Assembly (NCBI RefSeq): GCF_037482405.1
Contig: NZ_JBBHZZ010000001.1
Location: 310,001-374,000 of the forward strand
Direction: 5' to 3'
DNA from: Pseudokineococcus marinus
Lineage (GTDB): Bacteria > Actinomycetota > Actinomycetes > Actinomycetales > Quadrisphaeraceae
DNA: 64,000 nt
The notes beneath the pieces were generated by a model that saw only the letters and a list, made by a program, of their open reading frames with translations, was not told the origin of the DNA and searched no databases. Shown in pieces: positions 14,857-24,039 of the stretch (its first letter is position 1; the number at the start of each line of letters is the position of its first letter). Both the position numbers and the translations under genes were made by a program.

Positions 14857-17022
14857 TCAGGCGGCGACGAGGTCGGCCTTCGAGCGGCCGAGGCTCTTGG
14901 CCACGATGACGGCGACGGCGCTGACGACCATGCCCGCGAGGATCGCGAGGACGAAGGCGACGACGCCGTCGATGGCGAAGAAGACGAAGATCCCGCCGTG
15001 GGGGGCGCGCAGCTGGACGCCCGTCGCCATGACGATGGCCCCGGTCGTGGCCGAGCCGAGCATGATCGAGGGGATGACGCGCAGCGGGTCGGCCGCCGCG
15101 AAGGGGATGGCCCCCTCGGTGATGAAGGCGGCGCCGAGCAGCCACGCGGCCTTGCCGTTCTCCCGCTCGGGCGCCGTGAAGAGCTTCCGGCGCACGACGG
15201 TGGCCAGCGCGAGCGCCAGCGGCGGCACCATGCCCGCCGCCATGACGGCCGCCATGATCGTCAGCGGTGCGGTGTCGGTGGCCGTGGCCGCACCCAGGCC
15301 AGCGGCGGCGAAGGCGTAGGCGGTCTTGTTGAGGGGCCCGCCCATGTCGAAGGCCATCATCAGGCCGAGGACGATCCCGAGCAGGACGGCGGAGCCGCCC
15401 GAGAGGCCGTTGAGGAAGCTCGCGAGGCCCGTCGTGACCGCAGCCAGGGGGCGAGCGAGGACGGCGAACATGACGAAACCGGTGATGAGCGTCGCGAAGA
15501 GCGGGATGACGACGACGGGCATGAGGCCACGCCCCCACTGGGGCACGGGGATCCTGCTGATGGCCAGCGCCACGGCGCCGGCGAGCAGACCGCCGACGAG
15601 GCCGCCGATGAAGCCGGCACCGGTGGCGCCGGCGACGAGGCCCGCGACGAAGCCGGGCGCGATGCCCGGACGGTCGGCCATCGCGTACGCGATGTAGCCG
15701 GCGAGCGCCGGGACGAGCAGCCCGAAGGCGAGCTGGCCGAGGGACGACAGGACCGCGCCGAGGTACTGGAGCAGCCCGCCGTCCGGGAGGTTCGTGAGGC
15801 TGAAGTCCTGGACGATCAGCGTGTTGAGCGCGCGGCCGGCCGGGTCGCCCGGCGCCTCGGAGACGATCTCGTAGCCGCCCAGCAGGAAGCCCAGCGCGAT
15901 GAGCAGACCGCCCGCCGCGACGAAGGGGATCATGTAGCTGACGCCGGTGAGCAGCCAGCGGCGCAGCTCGCCGCCGAAGCCCGCCCCGCCGGAGCGCGCC
16001 CCGGCGCCCGCCGCGGCCGCGCCCGCGCCCGCGCCGCCGTCGCCGGCGACCCGCTCGGCGCGGGGGTCGTCGACGGCGCGCAGCGCCTCGGCCACCATCG
16101 CGTCGGGCTCGTTGATGGCGCGCTTGACGCCGGAGGAGACGAGCGGCTTGCCGGCGAAGCGGCCGCGCTCCCGGACGCCGACGTCGACGGCGAAGATCAC
16201 GGCGCTGGCGCCGGCGATGACGTCGGCGGGCAGCGGCGTCGCGCCCGAGGAGCCCTGGGTCTCGACGACGACCTCCACGCCCGCGCGCTCGCCGGCGGCG
16301 ACGAGGGAGTCGGCGGCCATGTACGTGTGGGCGATGCCCGTGGGGCAGGCCGTGACGGCGACGATCCGCCGGGCGCCGGTGGCGGACGCGACGGGCGCCT
16401 CCTGGTCGACGGTGGCGGCGGCGTCGGCGGCCACGGCGCCGGACGCCGTCGCGGGGGCCGCGGCGCCGTCGGCGGTGCCCGCACCCGCCGCGGGGGCGGC
16501 CGGGGCCTTCGGCTGGGCCGGGGCCAGCACCTCGTCGACGAGGCGCACGACGTCCTCCGCGGACGACGCCTCGCGCAGCGACGCCGTGAAGGCCGGCCGC
16601 ACGAGCGCGCGGGCGAGCTTGCTCAGCAGCTTGAGGTGCTGGCTGCCGGCGCCCTCGGGGGCGGCGATGAGGAAGACGAGGTCTGCGGGGCCGTCGGGGG
16701 CGCCGAAGTCGACCTTCCGCTCCAGGCGGGCGAAGGCCAGCGACGCCCGGGCCACCCCGGCCGTGCGCGCGTGCGGGATGGCGATGCCGTTCGGCAGGCC
16801 CGTCGGCGACGACGCCTCGCGGGCGAGGGCCGCCCGGGCGAGGTCCTCGGTGCCGTCGGCGCCGGCGGTGCGGCCGGCGTCGCCGACCAGCGCGGCGAGG
16901 CGGCGGACGACGTCCTCGCTCGTGGCGCCGAGGTCGGCGTCGAGCGCGACGAGCGCGGGGACGAGGAGGTCCTCGCCCCCGGACGCGCTCGCGGCGCTGG
17001 TCTCTGCGGTGCTGTGGCTCAT
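14857..17022 (-). CDS. fruA: Fructose-specific PTS permease, IIA-IIB-IIC fusion
   Basis: 721 residues. The IIA domain (about 18-170) has its phosphorylated His at residue 84 (IPHART). A Pro/Ala linker follows, then IIB (from about 216) with active Cys in ACPTGIAHTYMAADSL, a second Gly/Ala-rich linker, and the IIC membrane domain (about 345-715) with FITEGAIPFAAADP and APHGGIFVFF. It imports fructose and delivers fructose 1-phosphate to FruK. The ATG at 17022 follows GAGAGG. Downstream of fruK in the same operon. Confidence 0.94.
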   Translation of the reverse strand: MSHSTAETSAASASGGEDLLVPALVALDADLGATSEDVVRRLAALVGDAGRTAGADGTEDLARAALAREASSPTGLPNGIAIPHARTAGVARASLAFARLERKVDFGAPDGPADLVFLIAAPEGAGSQHLKLLSKLARALVRPAFTASLREASSAEDVVRLVDEVLAPAQPKAPAAPAAGAGTADGAAAPATASGAVAADAAATVDQEAPVASATGARRIVAVTACPTGIAHTYMAADSLVAAGERAGVEVVVETQGSSGATPLPADVIAGASAVIFAVDVGVRERGRFAGKPLVSSGVKRAINEPDAMVAEALRAVDDPRAERVAGDGGAGAGAAAAGAGARSGGAGFGGELRRWLLTGVSYMIPFVAAGGLLIALGFLLGGYEIVSEAPGDPAGRALNTLIVQDFSLTNLPDGGLLQYLGAVLSSLGQLAFGLLVPALAGYIAYAMADRPGIAPGFVAGLVAGATGAGFIGGLVGGLLAGAVALAISRIPVPQWGRGLMPVVVIPLFATLITGFVMFAVLARPLAAVTTGLASFLNGLSGGSAVLLGIVLGLMMAFDMGGPLNKTAYAFAAAGLGAATATDTAPLTIMAAVMAAGMVPPLALALATVVRRKLFTAPERENGKAAWLLGAAFITEGAIPFAAADPLRVIPSIMLGSATTGAIVMATGVQLRAPHGGIFVFFAIDGVVAFVLAILAGMVVSAVAVIVAKSLGRSKADLVAA

Positions 17023-17132
17023 CGGTGCCTCTCGGGTCGTCGTCGATGACGGTGCGGGGGACGGGTGGTGCACGACGTGGTGCGGGGCTGGTGCTCGGTG
17101 AGGTGCTGGTCGTGGTGGCGCGGGGGGGCGGG

Positions 17133-18170
17133 TCAGGAGGGCCCGGCGGGCGCCGGGTCGAGGTGGAGGGGCTCGAGGTCCAGCGGCGCGACCTCGACGA
17201 GGTCGGCGCGCACCTGCTCGGGCCGCGGCAGCGCCGAGCCGGGCAGCGCCGCGGCGGCGGAGCCGTGGGCGACGGCGAGCCGCAGGCGCTCGGGCGCCTC
17301 GAGGCCGCGCAGGTCGGCGAGGACGTAGCCCGCGAGCGCGGAGTCGCCCGCGCCGACGGTGCTGCGCGGCACGACCGGCGGCGGCAGCGCGCTCCACGCG
17401 CCCTCGGCGGTGACGAGGACGGCGCCGCGGGCGCCGAGGGTCACGAGGACGGCACCGACGCCACGGGCGACGAGGGCGCGGGCCGCGCGCGCGGCGGCGC
17501 GGGGGTCGGCCTCCAGGGCGTCGCCGTCCTCGCCGACGAGCTCGCCGAGCTCCTCGCCGTTGGGCTTGACGACGTCGGGCGCGGTCGCCGGGTCGGCACC
17601 CGGCCCCAGGAGCGCCGCGAGGGCGGGCCCGGAGGTGTCGACGGCGACGGCGCAGCCCCGCGCCCGCAGCGGCGCGACGAGGTCGGCGTAGAGCGACGCC
17701 GGGGCACCGGGGGGCAGCGACCCGGACAGCACGGCCCAGCGGGACCCCTCGGCGGCGTCGAGGACGGCCTCGCGCAGCGCCGCGCCACGGGCGGCGGTGA
17801 GCTCGGGGCCGGCCTCGTTGACCTTCGTCGTCGTCCCGTCCGGCTCCGTGACGGCGGTGTTCGTGCGCACGGGCCCGCCGGCGGGCGTCGGGCGGGCGGG
17901 CAGGCCGGCGTCGGCGAGCGCCGCGAGCAGCGGGTCCCCGGCGTCGGCGGGGAGCACCGCGACGACGCCGCGGCCGGCCGCCGCGAGCACACGGGCCACG
18001 TTGACCCCCTTGCCGCCCGGCTCCACGACGGAGCCGGTGGCGCGCTGCACGGCGCCGCGGCGCAGCGGCCCGCCGACCTCGAGCGTGCGGTCGAGGCTGG
18101 GGGCAGCGGTGAGGGTGACGACCTCCACCGCGCCCGCGGCGCCGGCGGTCGTGCTGGTGGCGGCGCTCAC
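17133..18170 (-). CDS. fruK: 1-phosphofructokinase
   Basis: 345 residues of the PfkB sugar kinase family. EPGGKGVNVARVLA near residue 50 is the substrate-binding signature, KPNGEEL the middle segment, and VGAGDSALAGYV (catalytic Asp) the ATP-site motif. It phosphorylates fructose 1-phosphate to fructose 1,6-bisphosphate. Its ATG overlaps the fruR stop (ATGA, 18167-18170), so regulator and kinase are coupled. Confidence 0.93.
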   Translation of the reverse strand: MSAATSTTAGAAGAVEVVTLTAAPSLDRTLEVGGPLRRGAVQRATGSVVEPGGKGVNVARVLAAAGRGVVAVLPADAGDPLLAALADAGLPARPTPAGGPVRTNTAVTEPDGTTTKVNEAGPELTAARGAALREAVLDAAEGSRWAVLSGSLPPGAPASLYADLVAPLRARGCAVAVDTSGPALAALLGPGADPATAPDVVKPNGEELGELVGEDGDALEADPRAAARAARALVARGVGAVLVTLGARGAVLVTAEGAWSALPPPVVPRSTVGAGDSALAGYVLADLRGLEAPERLRLAVAHGSAAAALPGSALPRPEQVRADLVEVAPLDLEPLHLDPAPAGPS

Positions 18171-18961
18171 GCCGTCACCACGTCGACGCCGGCGGCCCCG
18201 AGGGCGGCGAGCTCCCCGCCGGACGCGGCGGGGGCCGCGTCCGTCACGAGCACGTCGACCTCCTCGAGGCGGGCGAAGCGGTGCAGGTCCTGGCGGCCGG
18301 CCTTGGTGGCGTCCGCGAGGACGACGACCCGGCGCGCGGCCCGCACGAGCGCGCGCTTGACGGCGGCCTCCTCGGCGTCCGGCGTCGTGAAGCCCGCCTC
18401 GGCCGAGAAGCCGTTGGCGCCGAGGACGGCGACGTCGACGCGCAGGTCTTCAAGGGCCCGCACCGTCTCGGCGCCCACGGCCGCCTCGGTCGTCGGCCGG
18501 ACCCGGCCCCCGACGAGGTGCAGCTCGACGCCGGGGACGCCGACGAGGCGGGCGGCCAGGTGCACGGCGTGCGTGACGACGACGAGCGAGCTGCCCTCGA
18601 CGAGCGCGCCCGGCGACGTGGCGAGCAGGGCCGCGAGGCGGCCCGTGGTCGAGCCGGCGTCGAGGGCGACGCTCGACGTGCCGGGCGGCAGCTGCGCGAG
18701 CGCGGCGGCCGCGATGCGGTCCTTCGCCTCGGGGGCCACGCGGTCGCGCTCCTCGACCCGGGTCTCCGGCGCCGCCAGCGCCGACGGCGCGACGGCGCCG
18801 CCGTGCACGCGCCGGAGGGCGCCGCCGCGCTCGAGGACGGCGAGGTCGCGGCGCACGGTCTCGGTGGTGACGGCGTGCTCGAGGGCGAGGTCGGTGACGG
18901 AGACGCGGGACTCGCGGGCCACGCGGGCGGCGATGGCCGCCTGGCGCTCTGGTGCGTACAC
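18167..18961 (-). CDS. fruR: DeoR-family repressor of the fructose operon
   Basis: 264 residues: an N-terminal DeoR helix-turn-helix (VSVTDLALEHAVTTETVRRDLAVLERGGALRRVHGGA) and a C-terminal sugar-phosphate sensor with ALDAGSTTGRLA and LGANGFSAEAGFTTPDAEEAAVKRA. By context the effector is probably fructose 1-phosphate. First gene of the operon, so autoregulated if it binds the repeats upstream. Confidence 0.92.
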   Translation of the reverse strand: MYAPERQAAIAARVARESRVSVTDLALEHAVTTETVRRDLAVLERGGALRRVHGGAVAPSALAAPETRVEERDRVAPEAKDRIAAAALAQLPPGTSSVALDAGSTTGRLAALLATSPGALVEGSSLVVVTHAVHLAARLVGVPGVELHLVGGRVRPTTEAAVGAETVRALEDLRVDVAVLGANGFSAEAGFTTPDAEEAAVKRALVRAARRVVVLADATKAGRQDLHRFARLEEVDVLVTDAAPAASGGELAALGAAGVDVVTA

Positions 18962-19030
18962 GGCTCACTCCCTCGTGAGTCGGCCCGGGCGGCCCGCGGG
19001 AGCCGCGACCGGGCGGATGTGGCTTCGTGT

Positions 19031-19099
19031 GGTTCTGATGTTGCGTTGGTTGGTTCTACGCCCGGTTGCCTTGACATGTCAAGGGGTCGTGCTTAGCGT
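19031..19099. promoter_or_regulatory. fruR/ptsI divergent control region and ptsI promoter
   Basis: TTGACA (19071-19076) and TAGCGT (19094-19099) with a 17-base spacer form a near-consensus SigA promoter for ptsI. The -35 is embedded in a perfect 16-bp palindrome, CCTTGACATGTCAAGG (19069-19084). Just upstream, TGGTTCT occurs twice with starts exactly 21 bases apart (GGTTCT at 19031 and 19052), two helical turns, as expected of a DeoR-type operator for FruR. Which site serves which operon is inference. Confidence 0.65.
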
Positions 19100-19215
19100 C
19101 CCGAGGAGCCGGCCGGACCGGCGGAGGCCCGGGCGGGCGCTCCGCCGGGCACCGCGCCACGATCCCCACCGGCGCGGGTCCCCACCCGCTCCGTCGACGA
19201 CGACGGGAGCCCCTC

Positions 19216-21099
19216 GTGACCTCGACCACCACCCCGCAGCCCTCCGGCCACGGCTCGCCGGGCGAGCGCGCCGGCGCCCTCCCCGACCCCGCCGTCGACC
19301 GGTCCGCCGAGACGTCCGCCGCGCAGGGGGGCCCGGCCGAGGGAGGTGCCGCGCCCCTGCGCGGCACGCCCGTGGTCCCCGGCGTCGCCGTCGGCCCGGT
19401 CGTGCGCCCCGCGCCGCGCCCGGTGCTGCCGGAGGTGCCGGCCGACGGCGGCGCCGGCGCCGTCCCCGAGGACGCGCGCGACGCCGAGCTCGAGCGCGCC
19501 CGGGCCTCGGCGGCCGCCGTGGCCGAGCGGCTGCGGGTGCGCGCGGAGGCCACGACGGGGGACGCCGCCGCGGTGCTCCAGGCGACGGCCCAGCTCGCCG
19601 CCGACCGGGGCTTCCTCGTCGAGGTGCGCAAGCGCACGCGGGCCGGTGCTGCCGCCGACGTCGCCGTCACCGGCGCCGCCGAGAAGTTCGCGCAGATGTT
19701 CGCGGCCATGGGCGGCCTCATGGCCGACCGCGTCACCGACCTGCACGACGTGCGCGACCGCGTCGTCGCCGACCTCACCGGCCAGCCGCAGCCCGGCGTC
19801 CCCCGTCCCGACGTGGCCAGCGTCCTCGTGGCCGAGGACCTGGCGCCCGCCGATACGGCCGGCCTCGACCCGGCGCGCGTGCGCGCCCTCGTCACGCGCG
19901 GCGGCGGCCCGACGGGCCACACGGCGATCATCGCCCGGCAGCTCGGCATCCCCTGCGTCGTCGCCGTCGAGGGCGCGCAGGCCCTCGCGGAGGGCGACAT
20001 GGTGCTCGTCGACGGCACCACCGGCACCGTGCAGGTCGACCCCGACCTCGAGCACGCCGCGGGCCGCGTCGAGGCCGACCGCGCGGCCCGCGCCGCCGCA
20101 GCCGCCTGGCGGGGCCCGGGCCGCCTCGGCGACGGCACGCCGTTCCCGCTGCTGGCCAACGTGGCCGACGGCGCCGCCGCCCGCGCGGCCGCCGCCGGCC
20201 CCGCCGAGGGCGTCGGCCTCTTCCGCACCGAGCTGTGCTTCCTCGGCACCGCGGTCGAGCCGGACGTCGAGGCGCAGGCCGCCGTCTACGCCGAGGTGCT
20301 CGCGCCGTTCGCCGAGCGGGCCCGGGCGGGCGGCCCCGGAGACGGATCGGGGAGCGGCGGATCCGGAGACGGGTCGGGAGACGACGGGCCGGTCGACGTC
20401 AAGCTCGTGCTGCGCACCCTCGACGCCGGCTCGGACAAGCCGATCGCCTACGCGACGCCGGAGCACGAGGAGAACCCGTCGCTCGGCGTCCGCGGGCTGC
20501 GGGTCGTGCGCCGCGACCCGGGCCTGCTCGAGCGCCAGCTGGACGCCGTCGCCCTGGCCGCCGAGCGCACGGGCCTGCGGCCGTGGGTGATGGCGCCGAT
20601 GGTCGCCACCGAGGCCGAGGCGAAGGGCTTCGCCGCCGCGGTGCGCGCCCGCGGGCTCGTGCCCGGCGTCATGGTCGAGGTGCCGTCGGTCGCGCTGCTG
20701 GCCGCGCGGTTCCTCCACCACGTCGACTTCCTGTCGATCGGCACCAACGACCTCACGCAGTACGCCATGGCGGCCGACCGCCTCTCGAGCGACCTCGCCG
20801 ACCTCAACGACCCCTGGCAGCCCGCCGTCCTCGCGCTCGTGGCCATGACGGCGCTCGCCGGGCAGCGGGCGGGCAAGCCCGTGGGCGTGTGCGGCGAGGC
20901 GGCCGCCGACCCGCTGCTCGCCTGCGTGCTCGTGGGGCTCGGCGTCACCTCGCTGTCGGCGGCGGCCGCCGCGCTGCCCGCCGTGGGCGCGCGCCTGCAG
21001 ACGGCCACCCCCGAGCGGTGCCGGGCGGCGGCGTCCGCCGCCCTCGCCGCGCCGGACCCGGCCGCGGCGCGCGCCGCGGCGCTGGCCGAGCTGGGCTGA
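19216..21099 (+). CDS. ptsI: PTS enzyme I (phosphoenolpyruvate-protein phosphotransferase)
   Basis: 627 residues; phosphorylated His235 in GGGPTGHTAIIARQLGIP, PEP-binding VGLFRTELCFLG, VMAPMVATEAEAKGF, SIGTNDLTQYAMAADR and active Cys559 in VGVCGEAAAD. It starts the phosphate relay from PEP to HPr. The first ~48 residues are an unusual Pro/Gly-rich extension. A Gly-Ser-Asp insert (about 374-394) breaks the TIM-barrel domain just after the first barrel helix. The GTG start follows GGGAG. Divergent from the fru operon. Confidence 0.94.
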   Translation: MTSTTTPQPSGHGSPGERAGALPDPAVDRSAETSAAQGGPAEGGAAPLRGTPVVPGVAVGPVVRPAPRPVLPEVPADGGAGAVPEDARDAELERARASAAAVAERLRVRAEATTGDAAAVLQATAQLAADRGFLVEVRKRTRAGAAADVAVTGAAEKFAQMFAAMGGLMADRVTDLHDVRDRVVADLTGQPQPGVPRPDVASVLVAEDLAPADTAGLDPARVRALVTRGGGPTGHTAIIARQLGIPCVVAVEGAQALAEGDMVLVDGTTGTVQVDPDLEHAAGRVEADRAARAAAAAWRGPGRLGDGTPFPLLANVADGAAARAAAAGPAEGVGLFRTELCFLGTAVEPDVEAQAAVYAEVLAPFAERARAGGPGDGSGSGGSGDGSGDDGPVDVKLVLRTLDAGSDKPIAYATPEHEENPSLGVRGLRVVRRDPGLLERQLDAVALAAERTGLRPWVMAPMVATEAEAKGFAAAVRARGLVPGVMVEVPSVALLAARFLHHVDFLSIGTNDLTQYAMAADRLSSDLADLNDPWQPAVLALVAMTALAGQRAGKPVGVCGEAAADPLLACVLVGLGVTSLSAAAAALPAVGARLQTATPERCRAAASAALAAPDPAAARAAALAELG

Positions 21100-21179
21100 G
21101 CCCAGGCGCGGCCTCCGGCAGTGCCCCTGGCCCTCCCGGGGCGGGTGCGCGCAGCGCCGGGACGGCCGGGCACCGAGGA

Positions 21180-21292
21180 CGAGCCGCGAGCGCGGATCTC
21201 GAGGGCTTGCCCGCGGTGCGTCGGGCCTCGAAGTCCGCGCTCGGGAGGCGCGCACGGCGCGTCGGCCCTCGAGGTCCGCGCTCGTCGGCTCG
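21180..21292. terminator. Long imperfect hairpin between ptsI and phosphatase gene
   Basis: A 27-base arm (about 21180-21206, containing GAGCGCGGATCTCGAGGGC) pairs with 21265-21292 with one bulge and one mismatch. A third related copy of the arm (CCTCGAAGTCCGCGCTC) lies in the loop. It sits between convergent genes. Confidence 0.6.
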
Positions 21293-21324
21293 GAGCGGCG
21301 CGCCGACCGGTGCAGCGCTCCGGG

Positions 21325-22329
21325 CTACGGCTCGCGCCGGGCCAGCGCGACGACGAGCGCGCGGTGGTCGGTCGCACCCACGCGCTCGACCCGCGCCGAG
21401 AGCGGCTGCCAGACGCGCCCGTCGACGAGCACGTGGTCGATGGGCGCGCCGAGCACGGCGGGCACGGACGCGGGCCAGGTCCCCCAGGCCGCCGCGCCGA
21501 CGGCATCGGCTGTGTCCACGCACGGGCCGGCGTCGAGGGCGTCCGCGAGCGGGGCGTGGTCGAGCGTCGCGTTGAGGTCCCCGGCCACGACGGCGCCCGG
21601 CGCGGCCGTGCACGCCGCGGCCGCGGTGGCCACCTGCTCCGCCCACCGCTCCTGCGGGAAGGCCCCGGGGATCGGCGGCGGCGGGTGCACCGCGACGAGG
21701 AGGGGACCGTCGCCGTCGACCGGTGCGGCGGCGACGGCGGAGAGGTCGAGGGCGGGCGCGTCGGCGCGCTCGTGCGGGCCCAGGCGCTCGTGCACGAGCA
21801 GGCTCGTGGCGGCGATCGGCCGGTCGTCGACCTCCTCGGCGAGCACGGCGAAGGCCTCGCCCGTGCGCCGCTCCACCGCCGCGGCCACGGCCTCCGCGGT
21901 CCGCTCCGACGTCTCGGGGAGGGCGACGACGTCGGCCCCGCTCCCCTCCACGAGCGCGGCGAGCTCCTCGGGCGCGACCCCGTCGACCTCGGTGTTGAGC
22001 GCGACGACGACGAGGTCGGGCGCCGGCGCCGCTCCCCCTCCGTCCCACCCGCGCGCGACGAGGACGCCGACGTGGCCGGCCGCGCAGGCCAGGAGGACGA
22101 CGGCGAGCGCCCCGGCCACCAGCGGCCGCCGCCGCCGCCGGAGCGCCACCGCCGCGGCGGCCAGGCCGATGACGAGCCCGAGCACGAGCAGCGCCAGAGC
22201 CCCCGCCCCGCGCAGGGCCACCGCCTGCGTGACGCCCGGCGTCGTCGAGAGCCCCAGCGGGAGGGGTGCGCAGGTGACGACGGCGGCGGTCGCGAGCACC
22301 AGGGCCGCCACCACGCCGAGGGCTCGCAC
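21325..22329 (-). CDS. Membrane-anchored endonuclease/exonuclease/phosphatase-family protein
   Basis: 334 residues. Three hydrophobic segments fill the first ~100 residues, followed by an EEP domain facing outside: LNTEVDG, ALPETSERT, VVAGDLNATLDHAPL, GAPIDHVLV and GATDHRALVV supply the expected metal and catalytic residues. The family cleaves phosphodiesters in nucleic acids, sphingomyelin or phosphoinositides; the substrate is unknown. GTG 22329 is preferred because CAGGGT lies exactly six bases upstream, the leaderless pattern of this genome; an ATG at 22365 would add 12 residues. Confidence 0.8.
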   Translation of the reverse strand: MRALGVVAALVLATAAVVTCAPLPLGLSTTPGVTQAVALRGAGALALLVLGLVIGLAAAAVALRRRRRPLVAGALAVVLLACAAGHVGVLVARGWDGGGAAPAPDLVVVALNTEVDGVAPEELAALVEGSGADVVALPETSERTAEAVAAAVERRTGEAFAVLAEEVDDRPIAATSLLVHERLGPHERADAPALDLSAVAAAPVDGDGPLLVAVHPPPPIPGAFPQERWAEQVATAAAACTAAPGAVVAGDLNATLDHAPLADALDAGPCVDTADAVGAAAWGTWPASVPAVLGAPIDHVLVDGRVWQPLSARVERVGATDHRALVVALARREP

Positions 22330-22426
22330 GGCCGCACCCTGCCACGGCCCCGGCGGCAGGAGCATGGCGGCGGAGCGGTCGCGGAGGAGGGGGGGACCGG
22401 GCCGGCGCCGGGGTGCTCGCGAGAGG

Positions 22427-23725
22427 TCAGCGCGCGCGGACGGCGAGGAGCGCGACGTCGTCGCGGGCGGGCCCGGCGTCGTCGAGCATCTCGGCGACGA
22501 CCGCGTCGACGAGCTCGCCCAGCGGCGCGCCGGCACGGCGCCCCGCCGCGCGGGCGAGATGCCGCAGCCGGGCGCCGAGGCAGGCGCCCCGCCGCTCGAC
22601 GAGCCCGTCGGAGTAGAGCAGCACCGTGGCGCCCGGCGGCAGGTCGACGACGGCCTCGGTGCGCTCGGCGTCCGGCGCGACGCCCAGCGGGACGCCCGGC
22701 TGCTGCCCGAGGAGCTCCGCCGACCCGTCGGCGCGCACGAGCAGCGGGGGCGGGTGGCCGGCGCTCGTCCAGCGCAGGCGGTGCCGGACCGGCGCCCCCG
22801 GACGGGTGCCGGGCACCGTCTCGACACGGGCGACGACGCACGTCGCCATGCTCGTGACGCCGAGCCCCGCCATGGCGTGGTCGACGCGGCTCAGCACCTG
22901 CGCCGGGCTCTCGTCGGGGAAGGACCAGGCCGTGGTGCGCGCCATGACCCGCAGCTGCCCCATGACGGCGGACGCCCGGGCGTCGTGGCCCATGACGTCG
23001 CCGAGCACGAGCACCGGGCCCGCGGCGCCCGCTCGGGCGGCGCCGCGGTCGCCGCCGACGACGACGTCGCACCAGTCCCCGCCCGCGCGCTCGCCGTCCA
23101 GGCCGGGGAGGGAGCGCACGCGCACCTCGAGCCCCGGCGGGCTGACGACGCGGTCGGTCAGGCCCTCCTGCAGGGTGCGGACGACGGTGCGGCGCTCCTG
23201 CAGCAGCTGGCGCAGCGCCAGCTCGGACGCCGCGGCGGCGGCGAGCTCCTCGAGGACGGCGACCTCGTCGTCCGCCCAGTCGCGCGGGCGGGTGTCCAGG
23301 GCGCACAGGGCCCCGACGACCCGGCCCGTCGCGTCGCGCAGCGGGGTGCCGAGGTAGGCGACGATCCCGAGCCCCGGCGCGGGCACGCCGTCGAGCTCGG
23401 GCACGAGGCGGACGTCCGGGTGCACGACCGTCCGGCCGGCGCGGACGACCGAGCGGCAGATCGAGTGGCGCAGGTCGTGGCGGCGGTCGTCCTCCTGGCC
23501 GGCCGGCAGGCCCGAGGCGCCCGGGACGGCCTGGCCCTCCCGGGAGACGAGGGACACCAGCGAGATCGGCACCTCGAGCCCGGCGCGCACGAGGCGGGCG
23601 AAGCGGTCGAAGGCCGGGTCCGGCCGAGCAGGCAGCGGCCACGTCGGGGGCAGCTCGTCACCCGCGACCGGCGCCCGCGGCACGGGCACGGCCGGCGCGG
23701 CGGGGAGCACGACGGCACGGGCCAC
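22427..23725 (-). CDS. GAF-domain PP2C-type (SpoIIE) serine phosphatase
   Basis: 432 residues. An N-terminal GAF sensor (about 50-200, ending LGTPLRDATGRVVGALCALDTRPRDW) is followed by a helix and a SpoIIE/RsbU-type phosphatase with metal-binding GGDWCDVVV, LGDVMGHDA and LYSDGLVERRG. Such enzymes dephosphorylate anti-anti-sigma factors in partner-switching pathways. The RsbW-like ATPase at 34975 and the STAS/HATPase pair at 26542 are possible partners. GTG 23725 has GGAGG eight bases upstream. Confidence 0.9.
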   Translation of the reverse strand: MARAVVLPAAPAVPVPRAPVAGDELPPTWPLPARPDPAFDRFARLVRAGLEVPISLVSLVSREGQAVPGASGLPAGQEDDRRHDLRHSICRSVVRAGRTVVHPDVRLVPELDGVPAPGLGIVAYLGTPLRDATGRVVGALCALDTRPRDWADDEVAVLEELAAAAASELALRQLLQERRTVVRTLQEGLTDRVVSPPGLEVRVRSLPGLDGERAGGDWCDVVVGGDRGAARAGAAGPVLVLGDVMGHDARASAVMGQLRVMARTTAWSFPDESPAQVLSRVDHAMAGLGVTSMATCVVARVETVPGTRPGAPVRHRLRWTSAGHPPPLLVRADGSAELLGQQPGVPLGVAPDAERTEAVVDLPPGATVLLYSDGLVERRGACLGARLRHLARAAGRRAGAPLGELVDAVVAEMLDDAGPARDDVALLAVRAR

Positions 23726-24039
23726 GACGACACCTCCCCCTGGAGCGCGCGGAGCGGACCACCCCGTTCTGGACGGTTCCTCCGACGGGGAAGAGCCTCG
23801 CACCGACCATCGGGGCGGCTCCAGCCCCGGACGGGTCCTGGGGCCCCCGTTCCCCCGGACGGAGCAGCGGACGGCGCGACCGGCGCGTCCCGCCGGCGCC
23901 GTCGCGTGCGGTGCGCCGTCGTGGCGCGACGGTCGGCGCGCCGGCGGGTCGCCGGCGGGTCGCCGGCGGGGGCCCGACGGCCGCGGGCGCCCTGCCGGGG
24001 CCTACCGCGCGGGCGCGCGCGGGACTACCGTCCGGCGCC
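23726..24039. other. Intergenic region with short tandem repeats and sigma-gene promoter
   Basis: Between the divergent phosphatase and sigma genes. It holds three copies of an 11-bp unit (GTCGCCGGCGG, about 23937-23970) and the -10 TACCGT (24026-24031) eight bases before the sigma-factor GTG. No further gene was recognised. Confidence 0.5.

Noticed and set aside
16197..16484. Small minus-strand frame inside fruA
   Set aside because: Pro/Arg-rich shadow frame of the IIA-IIB linker region with no start signal.
20448..23642. A 1064-codon minus-strand frame
   Set aside because: Antisense to ptsI and out of frame with both phosphatase genes; no domain can be recognised and codon bias is wrong.
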